A DNA stretch of 64,000 bases, from NCBI GenBank assembly GCA_036501665.1, contig DASXZW010000060.1:1-64000 (forward strand). The letters are read 5' to 3'. Position 1 is the first letter of the stretch. Each line of letters begins with the position of its first letter. Under the pieces are notes generated by a model. The model saw only the letters and a program-made list of their open reading frames with translations. It did not search any database and was not told the DNA's origin. This document shows positions 48,284 to 57,430 of the stretch, piece after piece. The translations under genes were made by a program, and so were the position numbers. The DNA is from DATAUD01 sp036501665 (GTDB lineage: Bacteria > Verrucomicrobiota > Verrucomicrobiia > Limisphaerales > Palsa-1400).

Positions 48284-49492
48284 ATGAACCAATTGTCCAT
48301 CATCATGCCCCAATTGGGCGAGTCGATTGCGGAAGCGACAATCGTCAATTTTCTCGTCAAGCCCGGCGATGTCGTCGTGGCGGACCAGGACGTCATCGAA
48401 GTGGAGACGAACAAGGCGACGATGAACGTTTCCGCTCCTTGCGGAGGGAAGATTGTTAGTTTGACAGCGAGGTTGACCGAGAGTTATCCGGTCGGCGCGA
48501 CGCTGGGGAAGATTGAAATCTCCGAGCAGGAGGCGCAGCGTCTCGGCCTGGACTCTCCGCAGCCATGCCCTCCGCAAGCGGATTCCAACGGGGCGAACCC
48601 GAGCCAAAAATCCACCGAAACGGAGATAACAAAACGCGGTGTTGAGCCGACGGTGCGAGGCTTGCCGGTTCCAGCGCAGGCGGGCGGGGCGAGTTATATG
48701 TCGCCGCGAATGAAGGCGCGAATGGCGGAACTGGGATTGCACGCGGCTGATCTTGCGGGCGTTCCAGGCAGCGGCGCGGCGGGGCGCGTGACGATCACGG
48801 ATTTCGAAAAATTTCTCGCCAACCTGGAAAAACACAAGCTTAGCACGGCTTCCAGCATGAGAGTTGCGGTCGCAGACGCGATGCGACGGAGTTGGACGCG
48901 TCCACTGGCGACGGTGGCGCTGCCGTGCTCCTTGGAAGCGATGCTGGCGCACCGGAAAGTCAGCGAACCGAAGAGCGGCCCGGCGTTGTACGCGGTTCGA
49001 GCCTTGGCTGTAGCATTGGCGGAGAACAGCGCGCCTGCGGGAAGATTGGTGGGAAATAAAATTGTGCATCCGCCGTCGATCGACGTTGGTTTTGCGGTTG
49101 AGGCGGAGGATGGCGTGCTGGTTCCTGTGCTACGCAAGGCAGACGTGCGCCCGTTAAGCGAGTTGGTGATTCGATACAATGAACTGGTTGAATTGGCGCG
49201 GCAGAGGCGGCTTCCGCCCGAAGCGACTGGCGGTTCAATCGCCACGGTGACGAATTTCGGAACTTTCGGTTTGACATGGGCCACGCCGATTCCTCTTCCT
49301 GAACAAACCCTCGTGTTGGGGATCGGCGCGGGCAAAAAGGTGCCTTTTTGGGACGAGGCGAAAAAACAATTTGTGCCGGTAACTGAAGCCAACCTGACAC
49401 TCAGTTTCGATCATCGCGTTCTCGATGGAGGCGCGGCGGGGCGATTGCTGTCGCGGGTGGCGGCGTTGCTGCAAACGCCGGAGAAGCTTTAG
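48284..49492 (+). CDS. pdhC: Dihydrolipoyl acyltransferase E2
   Basis: The protein is 402 aa with one N-terminal lipoyl domain (lipoylated K44 in EVETNKATMNV), a peripheral subunit-binding domain (about 136-182: SYMSPRMKARMAELGLHAAD then PGSGAAGRVTITDFEKF) and the catalytic domain with SFDHRVLDGG (H377, D381). The second helical part is shorter than in typical E2 chains, where the acyl-CoA site is longer. The last gene of the pdhABC run; a convergent gene follows after 23 bp. Confidence 0.92.
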   Translation: MNQLSIIMPQLGESIAEATIVNFLVKPGDVVVADQDVIEVETNKATMNVSAPCGGKIVSLTARLTESYPVGATLGKIEISEQEAQRLGLDSPQPCPPQADSNGANPSQKSTETEITKRGVEPTVRGLPVPAQAGGASYMSPRMKARMAELGLHAADLAGVPGSGAAGRVTITDFEKFLANLEKHKLSTASSMRVAVADAMRRSWTRPLATVALPCSLEAMLAHRKVSEPKSGPALYAVRALAVALAENSAPAGRLVGNKIVHPPSIDVGFAVEAEDGVLVPVLRKADVRPLSELVIRYNELVELARQRRLPPEATGGSIATVTNFGTFGLTWATPIPLPEQTLVLGIGAGKKVPFWDEAKKQFVPVTEANLTLSFDHRVLDGGAAGRLLSRVAALLQTPEKL

Positions 49493-49515
49493 GCTGCCCT
49501 ACGGCTCTCTCGATT

Positions 49516-50319
49516 TTATTTCAACTTGACGCTGAAGTTTCCTTCGGCGCAGATGTTATGCAGATTACCGTGGTAAAATTCTTCGCGGTAGTCCTCGGTT
49601 TCGAGCAGGTGCTGGCGTTGCGCTTTCTTGTCGCGGTTGAGCAGGTATTTTAATTCCTTCAAATTGTCCGACCAGCGAAAGCCGTTGAAAAACTGCGCGC
49701 CGGAAAATTGCGTCTTGTAAAGCGCGCTGTCCGAATAGCACGTGCCGAGGTAGAGGTGTTTGATCGAGCGTTCGGCGAATTGCGCGACGGCCGAAGTCAT
49801 CATGAACATGCCGAGGTTGCGGGCGTAATAATTCAAGTCGTAAAAGGCGTAGTAATAAAATGCCAGCGCTTTGCCTTCGAGGTAGAGCGTGGCGACGCCG
49901 ATTTCCTTGCTGGTTTTTGTGTCTGTGAACACCAGCAAGTGCGAGATGATTGGCGAGGCGAAGAGGCCATCAAGGCGGTCGTAGCTCATCACGTCCTTGC
50001 CGAATTTGATGTCGGCGTAGGTCTTGAAAAACTCACGGCGTTCCGCTGTATAGTCGAATTTTTCGCGTGGGACGAGGGTCGCTTCAATCCCGGAGCCTTT
50101 ACGGAGAATTCTGCGATTCTCGGACGACGGCCTGAATTTCGTCAAATTCACGCGCACCTGCCGACAGAGATAGAAGCGGTCCAAAATACGAGAGGATGGA
50201 AGGAATCCTGCGTCAAAAATGTCCGCCGGAGTCTCGCCGTCCTCTGCCAAGGCCCATACGGCGTAAGGGAATTGGTAATTGCCGTAGTCGGAGTTTTGCT
50301 CAGAGAAAAGGAGCTTCAT
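49516..50319 (-). CDS. Arginyl/leucyl-tRNA-protein transferase-like (ATE/Bpt family) protein
   Basis: The protein is 267 aa from the ATG at 50319. FYLCRQVRVNLTKFRPSSEN followed by RRILRKGSGIEATLVP matches the CxxCxPVRIxxxxFxPSxxQRR region of bacterial Bpt and ATE1 transferases, though the first Cys-rich part is reduced to one Cys here. The C-terminal GNAT-like half has EIGVATLYLEGKALAFYYYA and LNYYARNLGMFMMTSAVAQF, the ATE_C pattern. Such enzymes add Leu or Arg to protein N-termini as degradation marks. Its start codon overlaps the alr stop (ATGA). Confidence 0.72.
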   Translation of the reverse strand: MKLLFSEQNSDYGNYQFPYAVWALAEDGETPADIFDAGFLPSSRILDRFYLCRQVRVNLTKFRPSSENRRILRKGSGIEATLVPREKFDYTAERREFFKTYADIKFGKDVMSYDRLDGLFASPIISHLLVFTDTKTSKEIGVATLYLEGKALAFYYYAFYDLNYYARNLGMFMMTSAVAQFAERSIKHLYLGTCYSDSALYKTQFSGAQFFNGFRWSDNLKELKYLLNRDKKAQRQHLLETEDYREEFYHGNLHNICAEGNFSVKLK

Positions 50320-51497
50320 TTGACAGGCACTGCTTCGAGACTGGGCGCGGGCTTGAGTTGGCCGTTGATTGATTTGCGACGCAGGCGAAGCCGCCAATTG
50401 GTCAAAACGTCGTAGGTGACGGAGTTTTTTAGTTTGGCGATATCACGCGCGGTGATTTCGTCGTCGCCTTGTTTGCCCATCAGCACAGCCTCGTCCCACA
50501 TTTGCGCTTGCGGAATTTCCGTGACATCGACCATCAACGCATCCATCGCGATGCCGCCGACGATTGGCGCGCGCTTACCGTGGAGCAGCGCGAATCCTTC
50601 GTTTCGCACACGGGGAAAACCGTCGCCGTAACCGATTGGCAGAACCGCGATGCGCCGCTCTGTTTTCGCCGTGAATCGCATTCCGTAACCGACGACTTCG
50701 CCCGGTTTCAATGTCTGGATCGCGGCGATTTTCGCTTTAACTGACATCACCGGTTCGATGCCGGGAATCTGACGGCACACTTGCGATGGGTAAATGCCGT
50801 AAAGCAAAATTCCCACTCGCACCATGTCGAGGTGAGCGTGCGGCAGATCGAGAAAACCGCCGCTGTTGCAAGTGTGGCGAAGGTTGAAGGAAATCTCTTT
50901 TTCTTCAAGGGCGCGCAAGACTTCGTTGAATCGGGCGAGTTGGAGATTTGCGAAAGTTTTGTCCGTCTCGTCCGATTGCGAGAAGTGCGTCATCACGCCT
51001 TCGAGTCGGAGCGATTTTTCGGCGATGATTTTTTCGATCAAAGGGAGCGCTTCGTCCCATCGCGCGCCGTAACGGCTCATGCCGGTGTGGATTTTGACGT
51101 GGACGGGAACTTGTTTTCCAAACTCCGCCGCGATGTTCGCGAGCTTGCGGACGACGTGAGGCATGTTCACGCAAACGGTCAGGTCGTGGGCGACGCACCA
51201 TTCGAGTTCGGCATCCTGCCGTTCGCCAAGCAGCAACAATGGCGCGGTGATGCCGCCTTCGCGCAGGCGGATCGCCTCTTCGAGTATGCTCAAACCGAAA
51301 CCCCACGCGCCTTCTTCAACGGCGACTCGCGCGACGTCGAGCGCGCCGTGGCCGTAGGCTTCGTCTTTGACGACGGCCATAAGGCGCACGCTACGCGGAA
51401 GGTCGCGGCGGATCAGTTGCAGGTTGCGCCGGAGTTTGCCGAGGTCAATTTCGGTCCACGCGGGGCGTTGCGGAAAATTTTCAGAATCCAGGTTCAT
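50316..51497 (-). CDS. alr: Alanine racemase
   Basis: The protein is 393 aa. It interconverts L- and D-alanine for peptidoglycan. The PLP lysine is K44 in AVVKDEAYGHGA (the usual motif is VKANAYGHG). HVKIHTGMSRYGARWDEALP and LPIGYGDGFPRVRNEGFALL hold the second-site Tyr, and PIVGGIAMDALMVDVT is the late motif. It overlaps the ATE/Bpt-like gene by four bases, an unusual pairing. Confidence 0.95.
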   Translation of the reverse strand: MNLDSENFPQRPAWTEIDLGKLRRNLQLIRRDLPRSVRLMAVVKDEAYGHGALDVARVAVEEGAWGFGLSILEEAIRLREGGITAPLLLLGERQDAELEWCVAHDLTVCVNMPHVVRKLANIAAEFGKQVPVHVKIHTGMSRYGARWDEALPLIEKIIAEKSLRLEGVMTHFSQSDETDKTFANLQLARFNEVLRALEEKEISFNLRHTCNSGGFLDLPHAHLDMVRVGILLYGIYPSQVCRQIPGIEPVMSVKAKIAAIQTLKPGEVVGYGMRFTAKTERRIAVLPIGYGDGFPRVRNEGFALLHGKRAPIVGGIAMDALMVDVTEIPQAQMWDEAVLMGKQGDDEITARDIAKLKNSVTYDVLTNWRLRLRRKSINGQLKPAPSLEAVPVK

Positions 51498-51573
51498 CCA
51501 ACAAGGAAAGGTTTACCGCGAAACACACGAAATACACGAAAAAAGCAGATTGGAATTTTATGGGGTGACGGAA

Positions 51574-51673
51574 AAGCGGCAGAGGATTGCCGCACTCTAA
51601 AACGCTGGCGCGAGCTTTGGATATCTTCTTGTTAAACGCGAAGCGTCGTGGAGTGCGGCAGCCCTCTGCCGCT
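51574..51673. repeat. Family A palindromic repeat, copy 3
   Basis: A 100-bp element with arms starting AAGCGGCAGAGGATTGCCGC and ending GCGGCAGCCCTCTGCCGCT. Same architecture as copies 1 and 2. It lies between the start of alr and the end of the ATP-grasp gene, both on the minus strand. Confidence 0.85.
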
Positions 51674-51756
51674 CTGGGGCGAGAAGCCCACCGATTCCCC
51701 AATTTTTAACATCTTGAAAAAGACGCTGTCGTTTAAGCGCTCGTTTTGTAAGCTTG

Positions 51757-53025
51757 CTAAACCGTTCCAGGGGGCCAGAGGCTTTGGCCGACATCGCTGC
51801 GGAAGTAACTGCCGACGACGCGGATTTTGCGGATGTTCGCGTAGGCTTTGGCAATTGCCGCTTCGAGCTTTGGGGCCAACGCGATCACGTCAGCGATGCG
51901 ATGGCCGGTGGCGATCAAATTTCCGTCGGCGCCGCGCGCGACTTCGTTCCACCAGACGTCGCAATCAAATTTGCCGTTCACTTCCAGCGGCAACTGCGGC
52001 CCGCGAACTTGTGTGAAGGGATAGCCGTATCCAGCGAGCGTGAGCGAACAGGCGAAGCGCGATCTGTCGCGGAACTGCAGGTTTAGTTTTTCATTTCGCG
52101 CCGTGGCGAGGACTACTTCCGCCGGGTTTTTGAGCATTCGCAAAATCATCGGGCCGGAGGTGACGCCGATGCGGATGTTGTACTCGACAACATGCCATTT
52201 GCCGCCGCGCTTGATGGCGGTGACTTGCAGGGGGCCGTTGAATTTTGATTCGACGAACCAAGGTTTGAGCGGGTGGATTAGTTCGCGGGCAAGGCCGTAT
52301 TTGTCATCTTCATCGCGCTCGACGAGGCCGCCGAGGGGCGCGCCGGCGACGATGCCCATGTTGCCGTTGAAGGCGTATTTGTATTCCTGATTTGTGGCGA
52401 GCGAACGAATCTCGCCGCCGCTGATAAGAGCGATATGCCCAGCCTCGGCGCGGCCCAGGTATTCCTGCAAGAAAATGCCCTCGGCATAATCAACGTGCCG
52501 CAACCACGCCCGCGTGTCTGAGAGCGTCTCGCACAAAATTGTGTGAATCGGACTTGTTGGCGAGCAGAGCGGATTCTTAATGACGAACGGCTGCGGATTT
52601 TTTGCGAGAATCTTTTCCGCCTCGATACGATTCGACGCGACGAAAGCTTTCGGAAAAGGGATTTTATACTTCGCGCACAATTCACGCGCGAAATCGCGCT
52701 CGCGCTCAATGCGCATTGCCTCGCCGGTGGGGCTGAAAATGCCGACGCCAGATTTCCGCAAATCTTCCGCCCACGGCTGCATCGCCCAATCAATCGATTG
52801 TGGTATGACGACATCGACTTTGTTTTCGCAAATCAGCGGGACCGGACTTGGAAATGTTTCGCGCGAAAAGACTTTGCCAACCAGCGTTGGCGGAAAATGA
52901 CCATAGGCGCGAGTCAAATATGTCGAGACGTTTGCGCCCGCGTCGGCCAGCGCGCCGCCGAGGCTGTGGGCAAAAGAGCCGACGCCTAAGGTCATCACCG
53001 AACAACTTTTTTGTTTCTTCGACAT
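51757..53025 (-). CDS. PurD-like ATP-grasp protein (divergent phosphoribosylamine-glycine ligase relative)
   Basis: The protein is 422 aa. VMTLGVGSFAHSLGGALADA opens like the N-terminal domain of PurD. The ATP-grasp part has KYKIPFPKAFVASNRIEAEK and PFVIKNPLCSPTSPIHTILC, then GIFLQEYLGRAEAGHIALIS and HVVEYNIRIGVTSGPMILRM, which corresponds to the metal-binding ExNxRxG(D) block. In PurD that block normally reads ExNxRFGDPE; here it is EYNIRIGVTSGP, so the Asp-Pro-Glu is missing. It is therefore probably not the standard purine enzyme but a paralogue with another amine or carboxylate substrate. Confidence 0.7.
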   Translation of the reverse strand: MSKKQKSCSVMTLGVGSFAHSLGGALADAGANVSTYLTRAYGHFPPTLVGKVFSRETFPSPVPLICENKVDVVIPQSIDWAMQPWAEDLRKSGVGIFSPTGEAMRIERERDFARELCAKYKIPFPKAFVASNRIEAEKILAKNPQPFVIKNPLCSPTSPIHTILCETLSDTRAWLRHVDYAEGIFLQEYLGRAEAGHIALISGGEIRSLATNQEYKYAFNGNMGIVAGAPLGGLVERDEDDKYGLARELIHPLKPWFVESKFNGPLQVTAIKRGGKWHVVEYNIRIGVTSGPMILRMLKNPAEVVLATARNEKLNLQFRDRSRFACSLTLAGYGYPFTQVRGPQLPLEVNGKFDCDVWWNEVARGADGNLIATGHRIADVIALAPKLEAAIAKAYANIRKIRVVGSYFRSDVGQSLWPPGTV

Positions 53026-53086
53026 TCCGAAGGATTAGTACCACGTGTCTGGAAGTTTACCGACGAAAAAATGGCGGGGTTCCAAT

Positions 53087-53109
53087 GGGACGCCTCGGCG
53101 AGGCGTCCC
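53087..53109. repeat. Family B palindromic repeat, single-hairpin copy
   Basis: GGGACGCCTC, a 3-base centre, then GAGGCGTCCC form a 10-bp stem. It is followed by TACCTGTCAA, the outer flank also seen (reversed) before the copy at 17760. It lies in the gap between the glycerate kinase stop and the ATP-grasp gene start. Confidence 0.8.
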
Positions 53110-53115
53110 TACCTG

Positions 53116-54267
53116 TCAACTTAAAACTGTGGGTCGATCATTGATGGGTTGCTTTAATTGGAGGGGCGTTTTGTCTGCTTTCCTTGCGATTTGAGCGGAC
53201 AGGAGTTGGAGGAAATGGGCGGCTTCGGCTCGAGCGCGGGTAGGGGTGGCTATTTCTGTTAATGCCGCCGCTTGGCTGAAAATTCCACTATGTTTGACAG
53301 AATCGTCGATGGTTCCGGCCAGGGCAATGCAGGGGACGGCGAGCTTGGCGCAGAGGGTGGCGACTTGGCCGACGCCTTTGCCCATGCGGGTTTGCAGATC
53401 CATCGCGCCTTCCCCAGTGATGACGACATCGGCGGCGCGGATGCGCTTTTCCAATTGCGCGTGTCGGGCGAAAAGTTCAAAGCCGGATTCCACTTTCGCG
53501 CCGGCAAATGCCATCAGACCAAAACCAAGTCCGCCTGCGGCGCCTGCGCCCGGGACATTCGCGCAGCCGATGTTGTATTGTTGTTTGAGACGGGAGGCCA
53601 TTCGGGCGAGGCATTTTTCGGCGAAATCGAATTCGCGGAGTCCTTTTTGCGGGCCGTAAATGCGCGAGCAGCCTTCGAGGCCGAGCAGGGGATTTGCGAC
53701 ATCGACGGCGACGGTCGCGCGCAATTTGAGTGGATTTGCGGGAGTGTGAATTTGGGCGAGGTCGCGCAATTGCCACCACTCGGCCAATTCGGTTCCGGCG
53801 TTGTCGGTGAATCGCCAGCCCAGTGACCGGGCGAGGCCGAATCCACCGTCGTTGGTGGCGCTGCCGCCGATTCCGACGAGGCATTCGCGGGCGGCGTTGC
53901 GTTCGGCGGCGCGGAGAATTTTTCCGAGGCCAAAGGTGTCGAGTTGGAAGGGATGAAGTTTTTTGGGACGCATCAGGGCGAGGCCGTTTACTTTTGCGGA
54001 TTCGATGATCGCGAGCCGAGTGGCGGCGTGCCACCACCAGAGGGCGCGGCGAGGTTCGTGCGCGGCGTCCAGAGTGAGAACAGTTCGGGGTTTCGCGCCT
54101 AGCAAACCGGAGAGAACTTGGCCGAAGCCATCGCCGCCGTCGCTCATGGGGAGGAGGTCGAGGGAATCCTTGGGACGGGCGGAGCGCCAGCCGCGAGCAA
54201 TGGCGCGGGCGGCTTGATGGGCGGTCAAGGTGCCTTTGAATTTGTCGGGAATGATGAGAATGCGCAT
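53116..54267 (-). CDS. Glycerate kinase (GlxK/GarK type)
   Basis: The protein is 383 aa from the ATG at 54267. RILIIPDKFKGTLTAHQAAR, PMSDGGDGFGQVLSGLLG, ECLVGIGGSATNDGGFGLAR and GAGAAGGLGFGLMAFAGAKV are family hallmarks. It phosphorylates glycerate to 2- or 3-phosphoglycerate, the last step of glycerate and glyoxylate use. No glyoxylate genes are next to it. Confidence 0.93.
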   Translation of the reverse strand: MRILIIPDKFKGTLTAHQAARAIARGWRSARPKDSLDLLPMSDGGDGFGQVLSGLLGAKPRTVLTLDAAHEPRRALWWWHAATRLAIIESAKVNGLALMRPKKLHPFQLDTFGLGKILRAAERNAARECLVGIGGSATNDGGFGLARSLGWRFTDNAGTELAEWWQLRDLAQIHTPANPLKLRATVAVDVANPLLGLEGCSRIYGPQKGLREFDFAEKCLARMASRLKQQYNIGCANVPGAGAAGGLGFGLMAFAGAKVESGFELFARHAQLEKRIRAADVVITGEGAMDLQTRMGKGVGQVATLCAKLAVPCIALAGTIDDSVKHSGIFSQAAALTEIATPTRARAEAAHFLQLLSAQIARKADKTPLQLKQPINDRPTVLS

Positions 54268-54457
54268 GGACGGGGGAGAGTTACTGCTGACCAGAGCGGA
54301 AAAGTCAAACCGGAATCTTTCTACCACCGCGAATGGGCACACACTGGCACTGTTACGAGATCAGCTCTGCTTAGGAGAGGGAGTAAAAAAATTTACCGCA
54401 GATCGATTTTAAGTGATGCTGTCTTTGTTGTTGCGAGAAAGTCTTGCTTAGGTGCGG

Positions 54458-54478
54458 ACGCCTCGGCGAGGCGTCCCT
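54458..54478. repeat. Family B palindromic repeat, single-hairpin copy
   Basis: GGACGCCTC, a 3-base centre and GAGGCGTCC form a perfect stem, followed by CTGCCAGTCAAT. It lies in the 280-bp gap between the start of the glycerate kinase gene and the end of the LRR gene, both on the minus strand. The rest of that gap holds nothing identifiable. Confidence 0.8.
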
Positions 54479-54550
54479 GCCAGTCAATAACAATCAATGA
54501 GAGCGGGGACAAAGCACACAAAGGTGATAGCAGTGTTAAGACGAGCCTCC

Positions 54551-56386
54551 TCAAGGGGTGGTGATGCGGTAGAAGGCGGAGGCGTTGGTTGGCGGCGATT
54601 GGTCGCTGAAGAAAAATTGGCCGCTTGCGAGGTTGTTTGTGGCCACAGGAATCCAATTTTGGCTTTCAAGGCTTGTGCTGCGCTCGACAATGAAGGGTAT
54701 TTGCGGTGAGCCTGTGATGTTAAATCCGAATTGATTGCTTTGGATGCCAAAACTGCCGTCAGCGGTTTGAGGGGTCGGGTTCCAGAGGACAGCGGGGTGT
54801 CCATCGAAAGGCGAAGACCAGCCAGTTGCGCCCGGGAGATAGTAATAGGTTCCAGCGGCGCCAGTGTAAGCGGTTGGATCGATGGCCGGGGCATTTCCGC
54901 GAAAGAAAATGCCGGCGAGTTGTGCATCCGCGGCAAATGCGTTCGATTCAATATTGCGGACGCTGGCTGAAATCGTGACGTTGCTCAATGCGGAACAGTA
55001 AGCCAGGCCATACTGGCCGATGTTAGTGATTCCACCGGGGAAGGTGAGGCTTGTCAAGGTGCGGCAATAGGCATAAGCATAGTCGCCGATGGAGGTCACG
55101 CTTCCAGGCAATGTTTCGACGCTGCTCAAACCGGCCGGGTAGCAAAGAAGAGCGGTCTGATTTTTGTCAAACAAAATGCCGTTTGCGCTGCTGTAGCTTG
55201 GATTGTCCGCTTCCACCGAAATGGAAGCCAGGTTGAAGCAAGCGCCGAATGCATTTGTCCCAATCAGTGTGACGCTGACGGGTATCGAGATGTTGGTCAT
55301 TGCGATTCCAAAAAAGGCCGTTTTTCCGATGGTGTTAATGCCTTCGAGAAGAATGACGTTTGTAAGAAACTGGCAGCCGCCGAATGCCGTGTCGTCGATT
55401 GATTTGACGCTTCCCGGAATTGTCACATCAGTCAGATCCCGGCACATGCCAAAGGCTGCCGTGCCGATATTAGTGACGCTGTTGGGAATTGCTATTCCGG
55501 TGAGTTTTTGACAAAGCTCGAAAAATCTGTCTGGAATTTCTGTGACGGTGTTGGGGACTGTAAACTGGCCGATGAAGGATTGCGGGCATTGAATTAGAGT
55601 TGACTGATATTTGTCCAGCAGGACACCGCTGACGCTGCTGTAGGCGAGATTGTTGGAATCCACGTTTATCGACTCAAGCTCATTGCAAAGAGCAAATGCA
55701 TTATCCGAAATGGCGCTGACACTTGCCGGAATGTCGATGGATGACAGTCCTGTTTGCATGAAGGCCTGCAGGCTGATATTCGTGATGCCGTCAAGAATGA
55801 CCGCGTTGGTCAGATAGCGGCATTCGGCAAAGCAATTTTCGCCGATTGTTCCCACACTTCCCGGGATTGTGACGCTGGTGACGCCACTGTCGTAAAATGC
55901 TCCCGGCTCAATCATGGTGACCGTCGAGGGGATGTCAAAAATTCCGTACTGGCCGCGCGGATATTGAATGAGAGTTGTTTGTTGTTTGTCGAGGAGCGCG
56001 CCATTGAAACTGCTGTAACTGGGGTTATTTGAATCCACGATGATTTGCTCAAGACCGGAGCATGATGTGAACGCGCCGGTCTCGATATTGGTAATTGTGG
56101 CGGGAATGCCGATATAGACTGCTCCGCTTGTGGCGAACGCGTTCGATGTAATTTCTGTGACCGGCAGGCCGTTGAAATTCGTCGGCACAACAATGTAGGC
56201 GTGATACCCGGGAAAAATGAAAGGAGGCGGAGAATATCTCGTAACGCTGAGGCTGAGTCCGTCGGCGTTTGTAGTAAAACTGAGGGTTTGAGCTTTTGAC
56301 TTGGGCGAAATCGTCAAGAGGAGCAAAAGGCAAAGCAGCGCTCGTTGAAACGCCGGAGCTGGTTTGACGTTAATTTCGCGATTCAT
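54551..56386 (-). CDS. Secreted BspA-type leucine-rich repeat protein
   Basis: The protein is 611 aa. The signal peptide is ALLCLLLLLTISPKSKA with cleavage near AQ. It contains about a dozen LRR_5-type repeats of the form I(P/G)xSVTxIGxxAFxxCxxLTxVxI, for example TIPGSVKSIDDTAFGGCQFL. Two inserts NPSYSSxNGxLxDKxQTxLxxYP interrupt the repeats, as in other family members. The linker YYYLPGATGWSSPFDGHPAV leads into a C-terminal module ending FYRITTP that is shared with two other secreted proteins of the window. BspA-type proteins are usually surface-located binding proteins. The ligand is unknown. Confidence 0.88.
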   Translation of the reverse strand: MNREINVKPAPAFQRALLCLLLLLTISPKSKAQTLSFTTNADGLSLSVTRYSPPPFIFPGYHAYIVVPTNFNGLPVTEITSNAFATSGAVYIGIPATITNIETGAFTSCSGLEQIIVDSNNPSYSSFNGALLDKQQTTLIQYPRGQYGIFDIPSTVTMIEPGAFYDSGVTSVTIPGSVGTIGENCFAECRYLTNAVILDGITNISLQAFMQTGLSSIDIPASVSAISDNAFALCNELESINVDSNNLAYSSVSGVLLDKYQSTLIQCPQSFIGQFTVPNTVTEIPDRFFELCQKLTGIAIPNSVTNIGTAAFGMCRDLTDVTIPGSVKSIDDTAFGGCQFLTNVILLEGINTIGKTAFFGIAMTNISIPVSVTLIGTNAFGACFNLASISVEADNPSYSSANGILFDKNQTALLCYPAGLSSVETLPGSVTSIGDYAYAYCRTLTSLTFPGGITNIGQYGLAYCSALSNVTISASVRNIESNAFAADAQLAGIFFRGNAPAIDPTAYTGAAGTYYYLPGATGWSSPFDGHPAVLWNPTPQTADGSFGIQSNQFGFNITGSPQIPFIVERSTSLESQNWIPVATNNLASGQFFFSDQSPPTNASAFYRITTP

Positions 56387-56446
56387 AAACGCCCTTCCGT
56401 GGATGGAAGAAGGTTATCGAGGTTGGAGTGATTGTCAAATAGTGAT

Positions 56447-57430
56447 TTACCAGCGGTGGTGGACCAGTGGACGGATGTCAGTGGCGTAGATTTTTCGGAC
56501 TTCTTCCATTTGAACCGGTGAGAGCGGAGGGAGGTCGGCGGCGCGGGCGTTATCCTCGATCTGGCTGGGGCGTCGGACGCCGGGGATGATGCACGAGACG
56601 GCGTCAAACATAAGAATCCAGCGCAGGGCCAGTTGCGGGAGCGTCGCTCCGGCGGGAACGAGCGGGCGGAGTTTTTCGACGGCGCGCAGGCCGGTGTTAT
56701 AATCGACGCCGGAGAATGTTTCGCCGCGGTCGAAGGCTTCGCCCTGGCGGTTGAAATTGCGGTGGTCGTCGGCGGCGAATTGGGATTGGGCGTTGAGTTT
56801 GCCGCTCAACATGCCGCTGGCGAGCGGAACGCGGCAGATGATTCCGACCTGGCGGCGTTTCGCTTGCTCAAAGAAAAGCTCAGAGGGGCGGTGGCGGAAC
56901 ATGTTGAAGATGATCTGAATCGTCTTGACGTTCGGATATTCGATCGCCATTAGAGCTTCCTCGACTTTTTCGACGCTGACGCCGTAGTGCTGGATTTTTC
57001 CGGCGGCGACAAATTGGTCCATCAGCCCGAAGATTTCAGGACGATAATAAGCTTCGGGCGGCGGGCAGTGGAGTTGGACGAGTTCGAGGCAATCGGTTTC
57101 GAGGTTTTTCAGGCTGCGGTCGATGAACGAGGTGAGGTTCTGTTTGTTGTAGCCATCGGCGGTTTGTGTTGGGAGACGGCGACCGGATTTGGTGGCGACG
57201 TGAAAGGGTTCCTTGCGTTCGCGGCGGAGGCGGGCGATGAGGCGTTCGCTTCGGCCATCGCCATAGACATCGGCGGTGTCAAAAAAATTTACGCCTAGGT
57301 CGAGGGCGCGATGGAGGGTGGCCATTGATTCGGCTTCGCTTTGTTCGCCCCATGCGCCGCCGATGGCCCATGCGCCGAAGCTGATTTCCGAAACTTTCCA
57401 ACCGAGCCGACCAAAAGGGCGATAGTTCAT
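56447..57430 (-). CDS. Aldo/keto reductase
   Basis: The protein is 327 aa. YRPFGRLGWKVSEISFGAWA at the start, NFFDTADVYGDGRSERLIAR with the Asp-Tyr pair, VATKSGRR with the Lys and LVQLHCPPPEAYYR with the His form the usual AKR tetrad. CIIPGVRRPSQIEDNARAAD is the cofactor-binding end. The branch is that of YdhF/YccK-like oxidoreductases. Substrate unknown. It is separated by about 60 bp from the LRR gene. Confidence 0.92.
   Translation of the reverse strand: MNYRPFGRLGWKVSEISFGAWAIGGAWGEQSEAESMATLHRALDLGVNFFDTADVYGDGRSERLIARLRRERKEPFHVATKSGRRLPTQTADGYNKQNLTSFIDRSLKNLETDCLELVQLHCPPPEAYYRPEIFGLMDQFVAAGKIQHYGVSVEKVEEALMAIEYPNVKTIQIIFNMFRHRPSELFFEQAKRRQVGIICRVPLASGMLSGKLNAQSQFAADDHRNFNRQGEAFDRGETFSGVDYNTGLRAVEKLRPLVPAGATLPQLALRWILMFDAVSCIIPGVRRPSQIEDNARAADLPPLSPVQMEEVRKIYATDIRPLVHHRW

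Noticed and set aside
53116..54267. Plus-strand frames opposite glycerate kinase (53272-53826 and others).
   Set aside because: High-GC shadows of a well-supported minus-strand gene.
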